DNA of 11,624 nucleotides from Pseudomonadota bacterium (lineage in GTDB: Bacteria > Pseudomonadota > Alphaproteobacteria > Rhizobiales > Beijerinckiaceae): contig JAEWKH010000108.1 of the NCBI GenBank assembly GCA_023386155.1, positions 1-11,624 of the forward strand, given 5' to 3'. Made by a program: the position numbers and the translations under genes. Every line of letters starts with the position of its first letter. Positions within the stretch are counted from its first letter, which is position 1. The notes beneath the pieces were generated by a model. That model was not told where the DNA came from. It ran no database searches and was given only the letters and a program-made list of their open reading frames with translations. This document shows, piece by piece, positions 1 to 11,457 of the stretch.

Positions 1-1039
<1,039 letters not shown>

Positions 1040-1096
1040 CGCCGTCTCCTGGGCTGAAGGGCGCTGAGATAAGCACCCTCACCGGCAATTGCATGG

Positions 1097-1121
1097 GGCC
1101 GCGGCATCTCGAGCCGCGGCC
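1097..1121 (-). other. Hairpin in the rpoB-rpoC gap
   Basis: A perfect 9-bp GC-only stem (1097-1105 with 1113-1121) and a 7-nt loop sit about 21 nt after the rpoB stop codon. There is no U-tract after it in the direction of transcription, so it is unlikely to be an efficient intrinsic terminator. An RNA-processing or mRNA-stabilising role is possible but is inference. Confidence 0.5.
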
Positions 1122-1142
1122 GAACGTCAACTTATTAAGCGC

Positions 1143-5273
<4,131 letters not shown>

Positions 5274-5293
5274 CTGGACCTCGTTCCTCATAC

Positions 5294-5338
5294 ACGGCTA
5301 ATCGAGAACCCCGAGCGTCAGGCTCCTCGATTAGCCGC
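5294..5338 (-). promoter_or_regulatory. Long hairpin directly upstream of the rpoB ribosome binding site
   Basis: The 11-bp perfect stem (5296-5306 with 5326-5336) extends to 13 bp with one C-G and one G-U pair. The 19-nt apical part can form a further 4-bp stem (GAGC/GCTC). Its base is about 12 nt from the GAGG of rpoB. There is no U-tract, so it looks like a translational control or RNase III-type processing structure rather than a terminator. A second hairpin at 5333-5347 (AGCCGC/GCGGCT) shares six bases with its 5' arm, so the two are mutually exclusive. The function is inferred from position only. Confidence 0.6.
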
Positions 5339-5428
5339 CCGGCGGCTCAATCCGCCCGCTAACCGCAAGAATTCAAGTCGTTTCTCAGACCTGCCGACGT
5401 GCCATCAAGAAGCCCGGCCTCTTTGACG

Positions 5429-5467
5429 ACACAACGGCCCCAGGCAAAATCGCCTGGGACCGTGTGT
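5429..5467 (-). terminator. Attenuator-like hairpin between rplL and rpoB
   Basis: A 12-bp stem (5434-5445 with 5452-5463, one G-U pair) has a 6-nt loop, and four more pairs follow across a single bulge. It lies about 55 nt after the rplL stop. Only a weak U-containing stretch (GUUGUGUCGUC) follows, so read-through into rpoB is expected. In E. coli the same gap holds a partial terminator that sets the ratio of ribosomal protein to polymerase synthesis; a similar role here is inference by position. Confidence 0.6.
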
Positions 5468-5473
5468 TTTGAG

Positions 5474-5489
5474 CCCCGATTGCTCGGGG
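5474..5489 (-). other. Small GNRA-type hairpin after rplL
   Basis: A 6-bp stem, CCCCGA pairing with UCGGGG, closes a GCAA tetraloop 30 nt after the rplL stop codon. GNRA loops are stable folds, and the structure may protect the 3' end of rplJL mRNA. It is not followed by a U-tract. Confidence 0.45.
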
Positions 5490-5519
5490 GTAACCTCACG
5501 ACCCTGAAGGGCCGTAAAA

Positions 5520-5897
5520 TTACTTAAGCTCGACCTTGGCGCCGACCTTCTCGAGGGTCGCCTTGATCTTCTCGGCTTCGTCCTTGGAAACGCCTTCCTT
5601 GACGGGCTTCGGCGCACCTTCGACGAGGTCCTTAGCTTCCTTCAGGCCCAGGCCCGTGATGCCACGGACTTCCTTGATGACCTCGATCTTCTTGTCGCCG
5701 GCGGAAGCCAGGACGACCGTGAACTCGGTCTGCTCTTCAGCAGGAGCAGCGCCGGCAGCAGCGCCGGGAGCAGCAGCGACGGCAACAGCCGCAGCGGCGG
5801 AAACGCCCCACTTCTCTTCGAGCATCTTCGAGAGCTCGGCGGCCTCGAGAACGGTCAGCGACGAAAGATCGTCAACGAGCTTGGCAAGATCAGCCAT
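5520..5897 (-). CDS. rplL: Ribosomal protein bL12 (L7/L12)
   Basis: Stalk protein of the 50S subunit; its dimers attach to L10 and recruit translational GTPases such as EF-Tu and EF-G. It has 125 residues, the normal size. The N-terminal dimerisation domain (about 1-32, MADLAKLVDDLSSLTVLEAAELSKMLEEKW) is followed by an Ala/Gly/Pro hinge (about 33-53) and the globular C-terminal domain (about 57-125) with the GLGLKEAKDLVEGAPKPVKEGVSK signature. The start ATG has AAGGAA about 7 nt upstream. It follows rplJ by 52 bp with no promoter or terminator visible between them, so the two are probably one unit. Confidence 0.99.
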   Translation of the reverse strand: MADLAKLVDDLSSLTVLEAAELSKMLEEKWGVSAAAAVAVAAAPGAAAGAAPAEEQTEFTVVLASAGDKKIEVIKEVRGITGLGLKEAKDLVEGAPKPVKEGVSKDEAEKIKATLEKVGAKVELK

Positions 5898-5949
5898 TTC
5901 TTAGTTCCTTAAGTTCGGTTCGAACGGTTTGATGGTTGAGGTTACGGCC

Positions 5950-6468
5950 TCACGCCGCTTCGCCTGTCTTGGCATAGGCCCCGAATACGCGGGCGAGCTT
6001 CGCCGCCGGCGCAGTGCTGAGCTGTGCGATCTTGGTGGCCGGGGCCTGGATGAGGCCGACCAGCTTGCCGCGCAGTTCATCGAGGGACGGCAGAGTGGCA
6101 AGTGCCTTCACTCCGTCCACGTTCAGGGCGGTCGTGCCCATTGCGCCGCCGAGGATCACGAGCTTGTCGTTACCCTTGGCGAAATCGACAGCGACCTTGG
6201 GCGCCGCGACCGGATCGCTCGAATAAGCGATCAGGGTCGGACCTTTCATGAGGCCCGAGATGGACGCGACGTCCTTGCCTTCGAGAGCGATTTTGGCGAG
6301 GCTGTTTTTTGCGACCTTCACGGTGGCGCCGGCCTGCTTCATCTGCGCGCGCAGCTTCTGCATGTCGGCGACCGTGAGGCCAGCATAGTGGGCGACGACG
6401 ACAACGCTCGTGGTGCTAAACACGTCGTTGAGAGTCGAGACGAGCTCGCGCTTTGCTGCTCTTTCCAC
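5950..6468 (-). CDS. rplJ: Ribosomal protein uL10 (L10), GTG start
   Basis: Base of the ribosomal stalk; binds 23S rRNA next to L11 and carries L7/L12 dimers on its C-terminal helix. The protein has 172 residues. The N-terminal RNA-binding domain (VERAAKRELVSTLNDVF, then VVVVAHYAGLTVADMQKLR) and the KVAKNSLAKIAL motif are clear. The C-terminal helix (STAPAAKLARVFGAYA) is the L12-binding part. The start codon is GTG at 6468, with GGAG 8 nt upstream; GTG starts are common for alphaproteobacterial rplJ. L10 with L7/L12 normally represses its own mRNA by binding the leader, and the upstream region here is long and structured. It is the first gene of the rplJL-rpoBC unit. Unusually, rplA is not directly upstream. 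Confidence 0.98.
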   Translation of the reverse strand: MERAAKRELVSTLNDVFSTTSVVVVAHYAGLTVADMQKLRAQMKQAGATVKVAKNSLAKIALEGKDVASISGLMKGPTLIAYSSDPVAAPKVAVDFAKGNDKLVILGGAMGTTALNVDGVKALATLPSLDELRGKLVGLIQAPATKIAQLSTAPAAKLARVFGAYAKTGEAA

Positions 6469-6847
6469 TGGGCTCTCTCCGGTTGGCGGAAAAAATCCGC
6501 CGGTTGCATTTGCCGTTCAAGGCCCGGACTTGCATCCGAGGGCATCCCTGAACGACGCTCTCGCAAGCCCTGTCCCCCAAATGACGCCTGGCGGCGCACC
6601 GGGTGAGATGGTTCGAACCGACTCTCTTCACCTGCGTTGATCAGGTGTTAAACTCGGCTTCCCCGTCTATGCAGGCCCTTTCGAATTAAACCGGCAAGCC
6701 GGCACCTGCAGTCTCGGACAGGACATAGCCGGAACGCGCCAAAGGTTGCCCTTTGGCTCGCCGGCTTGTCACCGCCCCGTCTCCGGGACGGATTCGCAGC
6801 CAGAAGCTCACGCAAAAGCGGAGCCTCGGCATATGTTGGAAACTCAA
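6469..6847 (-). promoter_or_regulatory. Structured 5' leader of rplJL (candidate L10 autoregulatory leader)
   Basis: From the predicted transcription start near 6847 to the GTG is about 380 nt without a supportable gene. Visible folds on the minus strand are: an 8-bp stem with a GCAA tetraloop (6738-6757); a 6-bp stem with 7-nt loop (6629-6647); a 41-nt arm whose ends pair as CGUUCAGG with CCUUGAACG (6514-6554); and an overlapping, mutually exclusive stem CUUGC/GCAAG with an outer GGA/UCC pair across a 5-nt bulge (6526-6575). A last hairpin (6485-6501, GGCGGA/UCCGCC, U5 loop) is just upstream of the ribosome binding site. Known L10 leaders bind L10(L12)4 through a bulged kink-turn element. 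I infer such a role but cannot assign the exact site. Confidence 0.55.
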
Positions 6848-6853
6848 CGGGTT

Positions 6854-6882
6854 CTATTAAGCCTTTCTGAAGCATTTGCCAA
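6854..6882 (-). promoter_or_regulatory. Predicted housekeeping sigma promoter for rplJL-rpoBC
   Basis: Reading the minus strand, TTGGCA (6877-6882) is separated by exactly 17 nt from TAATAG (6854-6859). The -35 box differs from TTGACA at one position. It is the best promoter-like match I found by eye in the 746-bp gap, and it lies downstream of the sigma cassette, so rplJ need not depend on read-through from rplA. Confidence 0.6.
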
Positions 6883-7214
6883 GAGGCTTTTTGCCGGCTC
6901 GCAGCGTTAATTGACGATACGTCGTTTCATTCGGCCGCCGACCAGACGCTCTTCTTTCCCAAAGGGAACATCAGAACCGCCCTACCCGCTTCCTGAGCCT
7001 CCGGATCCCCGGACTGCCTTGAGGACCTGTCTGCAACAATGTGATGACCCCAAGCTTCGCTTTCAAGGGGTTCGCCGGGGATGCCCTCTCGTCCGGGGCG
7101 AGATTGCCTCTTAGAGCATCGGATCCGATGCTCCGCTCTATAGAGAGAGCGCATCGTTGAGGGCGAAAAACCGGGTCCACTTTTTCGCACGATTGCCTTA
7201 AGCGGCGCGGCCGG
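6883..7214. other. Gene-free stretch between the rplJ promoter and the sigma gene
   Basis: No convincing gene on either strand. Open frames here are short, Arg/Pro-rich, lack clear ribosome binding sites and resemble no family I know. The stretch carries the palindromic repeat described separately (7114-7196) and a CCCC...GGGG imperfect hairpin around 7048-7070. It may include remnants of an insertion or of a repeated element, but I cannot show this from one copy. Confidence 0.5.
7114..7196. repeat. Palindromic intergenic repeat (rhizobial REP/RIME-like)
   Basis: Three inverted repeats lie in tandem: a perfect 20-bp palindrome centred on GGATCC (7114-7133); CGCTCT...AGAGCG around the palindrome CTCTATAGAG; and an 8-bp stem GCGAAAAA/TTTTTCGC (7163-7170 with 7181-7188) flanked by a near-match GCATCGT...ACGATTGC. 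The motif GAAAAA-CCGGGTCCAC-TTTTTC resembles palindromes I know to be scattered between genes in Hyphomicrobiales genomes. It lies 18 nt past the sigma-gene stop and may also end that transcript. The family assignment is from memory. Confidence 0.6.
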
Positions 7215-8471
7215 TCAGCAGGCGGCCGCCCGTCCAAGAAGAAAGGCCTTTTCACGCTCGTTGCGGCTGAGTCGGGCCGCAAGCTCGAACTGGATCCTGG
7301 CTTCGGCCGGTCGGCCGGCCCGGAGCAGGAAATCCCCTTTCGCGGCCGGCAGGGGCGCATAATGAGGCAGGCTGGCCGGATCGATCCCGTCCACGAGGAT
7401 CAGGCCGGCCTCGGGGCCGAAGGCCATGCTATGGGCCACCGCCCGGTTGAGGTCGACCACAGGCGACGGCATGACAAGACGCAGAATGTCATAAAGGGCG
7501 GCGATCCTCGTCCAATCCGTCTCCTCCGCCCTGTACGCCCGGGCATGGCAGGCCGCGAGCGCGGCCTGCAAGGCATAGGGCCCGTGGGCACCGCCCAGGG
7601 CTTCCGCACGCTCCAGAGCGGACAAGCCCCGGTGAATCAGAAGCCGGTCCCACCGGGCCCGGTTCTGCTCGGTCAGGGGAACCGGCATGCCATCGGGGCC
7701 GAGGCGCGCCGCCAGTCGGGAGGCCTGTATCTCCAGCAGCGCGAGAAGACCGAAGACCTCCGGCTCGTCGGGAGCGAGACCGGCGAGGATGCGCGCCAGG
7801 CGCTGAGCCTCGGCGCAGAGGGCCGGACGGGTCAGATCCGCGCCCGCGGTGGCCGCGTAGCCCTCGTTGAAGATCAGATAAATGACCTCCAGCACCGAGG
7901 CGAGGCGCTCCTGACGCTCCTTGCCACGCGGCACCTCGAAGCGCAGGCCGGCCTTGGCGAGGGCCCGTTTCGCCCGAACGATGCGCTGGGCGACGGTCGC
8001 CTCGCTGACGAGGTAGGCCCGGGCGATCTCGTCCGTCGTCAGCCCGCCGATGAGGCGCAGGGTCAGGGCGACTCTCGCATCCGGAGAGAGGACGGGATGG
8101 CAGGCGGTGAAGATCAGGCCCAGCAATTCATCGCCGACATCGTCGTCCATGGCCGCCTCGATTGCCTCGATGACATTCTCGGCCTCACCCGAAGGGTCGC
8201 GACCGATCTCGGCATGCTTGTGCGCGAGCATCCGGTCACGCCGCAGGAGATCGATGGCCCGGCGCTTGGCGGCGGCGGTCAGCCAGGCGCCGGGATTGAC
8301 CGGTATGCCCGTTTTCGGCCAATCGGACAGGGCGGTGACGAAGGCATCCTGCGCCAGCTCTTCGGCAAGACCGACGTCGCGCACCATCCGGGCCAGGCGT
8401 GCGATGAGCCTGGCCCGCTCGATCCGGAAGATCGCCTCGATCGCCCGGTGGGATTCGTCGGTTGCCGTCAA
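7215..8471 (-). CDS. ECF sigma factor with C-terminal extension, ECF42-like (SigJ/DUF6596 type)
   Basis: Alternative RNA polymerase sigma subunit of 418 residues, about twice the size of a plain ECF factor. Region sigma-2 spans about residues 12-80 (LIARLARMVRDVGLAEELAQDAFVTAL...RRAIDLLRRDR). Region sigma-4 spans about 117-178, with helix-turn-helix TTDEIARAYLVSEATVAQRIVRAKR. Then comes the DUF6596-type segment (about 190-300, with VLEVIYLIFNEGY) and a TPR-like C-terminal part (GPYALQAALAACHARA, VVDLNRAVAHSMAFGPEAGL, ending LGRAAAC). In the ECF42 group this extension is thought to replace an anti-sigma factor, and none is encoded here. The start is a TTG at 8471, 40 nt after the stop of the DGPF gene; no ATG or GTG is in frame between them, and homologues begin at this point. 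The ribosome binding site is weak, so translational coupling is possible. Its signal is unknown. Confidence 0.93.
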   Translation of the reverse strand: MTATDESHRAIEAIFRIERARLIARLARMVRDVGLAEELAQDAFVTALSDWPKTGIPVNPGAWLTAAAKRRAIDLLRRDRMLAHKHAEIGRDPSGEAENVIEAIEAAMDDDVGDELLGLIFTACHPVLSPDARVALTLRLIGGLTTDEIARAYLVSEATVAQRIVRAKRALAKAGLRFEVPRGKERQERLASVLEVIYLIFNEGYAATAGADLTRPALCAEAQRLARILAGLAPDEPEVFGLLALLEIQASRLAARLGPDGMPVPLTEQNRARWDRLLIHRGLSALERAEALGGAHGPYALQAALAACHARAYRAEETDWTRIAALYDILRLVMPSPVVDLNRAVAHSMAFGPEAGLILVDGIDPASLPHYAPLPAAKGDFLLRAGRPAEARIQFELAARLSRNEREKAFLLGRAAAC

Positions 8472-8511
8472 GGCTGTGCTCGCGCCGGCCTCGGGGCGCC
8501 GGCCATCAGGC

Positions 8512-8934
8512 TCACTGGCCTGAGATCCTCTCGCGAAGGCGCTTGTCGCGCTCGGCGATTTCCGGCGTCACGACATCGCCGAAATCCGCCATCTCGTAGA
8601 ACGGCCGGATCTCGATCTCGCTCGGGCCGAACATCGGGTTGGGACAGCGTTTCACCCATTCGACCGCTTCGTCCATGTCCTTGACCTCCCAGACCCAGAA
8701 TCCGGCGACGAGTTCGCGGGTCTCGGCGAAGGGCCCGTCGATGACGGTGCGGCTCGGGCCGTCGAAGGCGACCCGCTTGCCCTGCGAGGACGGCTTGAGC
8801 CCGTCGCCCGTCAGGAGAATGCCGGCCTTCACCAGCTCTTCGTTGAACCGGCCCATGGCCTCGAAAAGTTCGATCGTGGGCATCACGCCCGCTTCGCTGT
8901 CCTCGGTCGCCTTCACCATCACCATTACGCGCAT
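8512..8934 (-). CDS. YCII/DGPF-domain protein, partner of the ECF sigma factor
   Basis: Small cytoplasmic protein (140 residues) of the YCII-related, DGPF family (YciI-like fold). The start ATG at 8934 (MRVMVMVKATEDSEAG) has GGAG about 9 nt upstream. A longer open frame reaches to 9102 but crosses the rplA terminator and lacks family similarity, so I rejected it. The namesake motif is DGPF at residues 66-69, in VIDGPFAETRELVAGFWVWEV. The biochemical function of the family is not established; some YCII relatives are proposed enzymes. It is the first gene of a two-gene unit with the sigma factor, the arrangement found with ECF42 sigma factors, and is the likely main target of that sigma. Confidence 0.93.
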   Translation of the reverse strand: MRVMVMVKATEDSEAGVMPTIELFEAMGRFNEELVKAGILLTGDGLKPSSQGKRVAFDGPSRTVIDGPFAETRELVAGFWVWEVKDMDEAVEWVKRCPNPMFGPSEIEIRPFYEMADFGDVVTPEIAERDKRLRERISGQ

Positions 8935-8985
8935 CGTCTGATCTCCATGGGTTCCAGGAGGCCGCACGGGCTCTCCTGTTCCTAC

Positions 8986-9012
8986 GACGAACGGGCATCG
9001 TCCGGATCGACA
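8986..9012 (-). promoter_or_regulatory. ECF42-type promoter upstream of the DGPF gene
   Basis: On the minus strand TGTCGA (9007-9012) is followed after exactly 17 nt by CGTC (8986-8989). The motif described for ECF42 factors in Streptomyces is TGTCGA at -35 and CGA/TC at -10. The predicted start is about 45 nt before the DGPF ATG. This supports autoregulation of the cassette. Confidence 0.7.
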
Positions 9013-9063
9013 CCCCGCCGAAACTTTTTGCACGAAGACGGCCCGAAATGGGACTCGGAAACG

Positions 9064-9090
9064 AAAAAGCCCGGCACGAGGCCGGGCTTT
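9064..9090 (-). terminator. Intrinsic terminator after rplA
   Basis: A 10-bp stem (AAAGCCCGGC with GCCGGGCUUU; 9066-9075 and 9081-9090) with loop CUCGU is followed by the rest of a U run ending at 9064. It starts 25 nt after the rplA stop and is the strongest terminator in the window. It separates the secE-nusG-rplKA unit from the sigma cassette and from rplJL. Confidence 0.92.
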
Positions 9091-9115
9091 CCCAATTTTC
9101 ATGGCAACGGCTCGA

Positions 9116-9817
<702 letters not shown>

Positions 9818-9827
9818 CGTGCCCTCC

Positions 9828-10256
9828 TTACGCCACTTCCATGCCCATCGAGCGCGCGGAGCCCTCGATCATGGCCATGGCGGATTCAACGGTGTCGCAG
9901 TTGAGATCGGCCATCTTCTTCTCGGCGATCTCGCGGATCTGGTCGCGGGTCACGCGGCCGACATTGCTGCCCTTGCCGGGAGTCTGCGAACCCTTTTCGA
10001 TCTTCGCGGCCTTCTTGAGGAAGTACGAGACCGGGGGCTGCTTCATCTCGAAGGTGAAGGAACGATCCTGATACGCGGTGATGATCACCGGGATCGGGGT
10101 GCCCTTCTCCATCTGCGAGGTCTTCGCGTTGAAGGCCTTGCAGAATTCCATGATGTTCAGGCCGCGCTGACCGAGCGCCGGACCGATCGGCGGCGACGGG
10201 TTGGCCGCGCCGGCGGGCACTTGAAGCTTAACGTAGCCCGCAATTTTCTTTGCCAT
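9828..10256 (-). CDS. rplK: Ribosomal protein uL11 (L11)
   Basis: Binds the GTPase-associated centre of 23S rRNA and is needed for the stringent response and thiostrepton binding. It has 142 residues, the family norm. The N-terminal proline-rich segment PAGAANPSPPIGPALGQRGL (residues 14-33) and the C-terminal rRNA-binding domain (about 72-142, ending DTVESAMAMIEGSARSMGMEV) are intact. The ATG at 10256 has GGGAG about 9 nt upstream. It is separated from nusG by 170 bp holding hairpins, and from rplA by 10 bp. Confidence 0.99.
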   Translation of the reverse strand: MAKKIAGYVKLQVPAGAANPSPPIGPALGQRGLNIMEFCKAFNAKTSQMEKGTPIPVIITAYQDRSFTFEMKQPPVSYFLKKAAKIEKGSQTPGKGSNVGRVTRDQIREIAEKKMADLNCDTVESAMAMIEGSARSMGMEVA

Positions 10257-10335
10257 AGGACTGCTCCCAATGGGCCAACCGCCCGGCGCCTACCGAGCGG
10301 AATGGCAGTTGCAGATCGCGGTGCGGCCTGTTGGC

Positions 10336-10388
10336 CCCGGCTGGCGACCGGGCAGACCTCCCGCGGATGAAAGCCCCTCTCGAGGGGC
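10336..10388 (-). promoter_or_regulatory. Hairpins in the nusG-rplK gap
   Basis: The first hairpin met by polymerase (10373-10388) has a 6-bp stem GCCCCU/AGGGGC and is followed by UUUC, like a weak attenuator. The second (10336-10352) has a 5-bp CCCGG/CCGGG stem and a 7-nt loop. L1 repressor sites are known in rplK leaders of other bacteria; I see no clear copy of the rRNA site, so an L1 role here is only positional inference. Confidence 0.4.
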
Positions 10389-10426
10389 CCGGAAAGCGCC
10401 ACCGATGAAGTGCCGCTTCCTTTCGG

Positions 10427-10960
10427 TCAGATCTTCTCGACCTGGCCGTATTCGAGTTCGACCGGCGTCGCGCGGCCGAAGATGGAAACCGCCACCTTGA
10501 GGCGGGCCCGGGCATCGTCGACTTCCTCGACGACGCCGTTGAACGACGCGAACGGACCGTCGGAGACGCGGACCTGCTCGCCGATCTCGAAGCTGACGGA
10601 CGGCTTGGGGTGGTCGACACCCTCGGCCACCTGGCCCTTGATCCGCTCGGCTTCACGATCCGGGATCGGAACCGGCTTGGACTTGTCCGCACCCAGGAAG
10701 CCCGTCACCTTGGGCGTGTTCTTGATGAGGTGGTAGACCTCGTCGGTCAGGTCGCACTTCACCAGGACGTAGCCGGGGAAGAACTTGCGTTCGGTATCGA
10801 CCTTGCGGCCGCGGCGCACCTCGACGACCTTCTCGGTCGGGACCATGACCTCGTCGAACTTGTCTTCCAGGCCGCGCTGCGCCGCCTGGTCCTTGATCGA
10901 CTGGGCGACCTTGTTCTCGAAATTCGAATAGGCGTGGACGATGTACCAACGCTTCGTCAT
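10427..10960 (-). CDS. nusG: Transcription termination/antitermination factor NusG
   Basis: Binds the RNA polymerase clamp, increases elongation rate, and links polymerase to Rho or to the ribosome. I chose ATG 10960 (MTKRWYIVHAYSNFE; 177 residues) because GGGG sits 8 nt upstream. The in-frame GTG at 10969 would add three residues with poor spacing. The NGN domain is about residues 3-110, with KFFPGYVLV at 59-67. The KOW domain is about 125-177 (EIGEQVRVSDGPFASFNGVV...). It lies 12 bp after secE, with the secE stop merged into the ribosome binding site, as is normal for this pair. Confidence 0.98.
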   Translation of the reverse strand: MTKRWYIVHAYSNFENKVAQSIKDQAAQRGLEDKFDEVMVPTEKVVEVRRGRKVDTERKFFPGYVLVKCDLTDEVYHLIKNTPKVTGFLGADKSKPVPIPDREAERIKGQVAEGVDHPKPSVSFEIGEQVRVSDGPFASFNGVVEEVDDARARLKVAVSIFGRATPVELEYGQVEKI

Positions 10961-10972
10961 TGCATCCACCCC

Positions 10973-11173
10973 TTAACCGCCAAGCCCAAGGATCACCGAG
11001 CGGACGCCCCAGCCGATCGCCTGATCGACGACCAGGAAGAACAGGCTGGCAAGCACCACCATCACGAACACCATGGCGGTCGTGATCATGGTTTCCTTGC
11101 GGGTCGGCCAGGTCACCTTCGCGGCTTCCGAGCGGACCTGCTGTATGAAATCGAACGGGTTCGTCTTCGCCAT
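10973..11173 (-). CDS. secE: Preprotein translocase subunit SecE
   Basis: Essential membrane subunit that clamps SecY in the SecYEG protein-export channel. It has 66 residues, the short single-span form usual in alphaproteobacteria (E. coli SecE has three spans). The conserved amphipathic motif VRSEAAKVTWPTRKET (residues 13-28) precedes one transmembrane helix at about 29-57. The start at 11173 gives MAKTNPFDFI with AAGG upstream; the open frame continues further upstream but that part is not family-like. It begins the secE-nusG unit. Confidence 0.97.
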   Translation of the reverse strand: MAKTNPFDFIQQVRSEAAKVTWPTRKETMITTAMVFVMVVLASLFFLVVDQAIGWGVRSVILGLGG

Positions 11174-11304
11174 TTCCCTTGCGTCCACATCACCTTGAGA
11201 GCGGCTGCGAACGTCCTCTAAGGGCACGCTTGAGCCCAAATTGAAGGGGCGCGAGGCTGCTTTCCAAGCCCCGCGCCACCTGTTCAAACCATCTATGGGG
11301 CGCT

Positions 11305-11333
11305 TCTCTAACGCAAAACGCCCACTTTGTCGA
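11305..11333 (-). promoter_or_regulatory. Possible promoter for secE-nusG downstream of tRNA-Trp
   Basis: On the minus strand TCGACA (11328-11333) is 17 nt from TAGAGA (11305-11310). The -35 box is one base off TTGACA but the -10 box is weak. Transcription from tuf/tRNA-Trp could equally supply secE. Confidence 0.3.
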
Positions 11334-11337
11334 CCGC

Positions 11338-11414
11338 TGGCAGGAGTGGAGGGACTCGAACCCCCAACCCCCGGTTTTGGAGACCGGTGCTCTAGCCGAT
11401 TGAGCTACACTCCT
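11338..11414 (-). tRNA. trnW: tRNA-Trp (anticodon CCA)
   Basis: The 77-nt gene includes the encoded 3' CCA (11338-11340). The acceptor stem AGGAGUG pairs perfectly with CACUCCU, and the discriminator base is G. The D-arm reads AGCUCAAUCGGCUAGAGC. The anticodon loop CUCCAAA gives anticodon CCA, which reads UGG. The T-arm is GGGGG-UUCGAGU-CCCUC with one G-U pair. Position between tuf and secE is the usual place for this gene in rhizobia. Confidence 0.97.
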
Positions 11415-11457
11415 CCGGCGGTCAACAGGCGGCGGAAACCCGCCACCTGGATCGGTA

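Noticed and set aside
1125..1130. TTGACG on the minus strand as a -35 box for rpoC
   Set aside because: No acceptable -10 box lies 16-18 nt downstream; that position falls in the GC hairpin.
6604..6620. GGTTCGAACC looks like a tRNA T-arm
   Set aside because: It is a self-complementary palindrome; the flanking bases do not form a 5-bp T-stem, and no acceptor, D or anticodon arm is found nearby.
6971..7360. Minus-strand open frame of 129 codons overlapping the end of the sigma gene
   Set aside because: It overlaps the sigma coding sequence in another frame, crosses the palindromic repeat, lacks a ribosome binding site and resembles no family.
7362..8684. A 440-codon open frame on the plus strand opposite the sigma and DGPF genes
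   Set aside because: Same antisense effect of high GC; no recognisable domains, and both minus-strand genes are clear family members.
8935..9102. N-terminal extension of the DGPF protein by 56 residues
   Set aside because: It would start within the rplA terminator region and span the ECF42-type promoter; the extension is not family-like and the ATG at 8934 has a good ribosome binding site.
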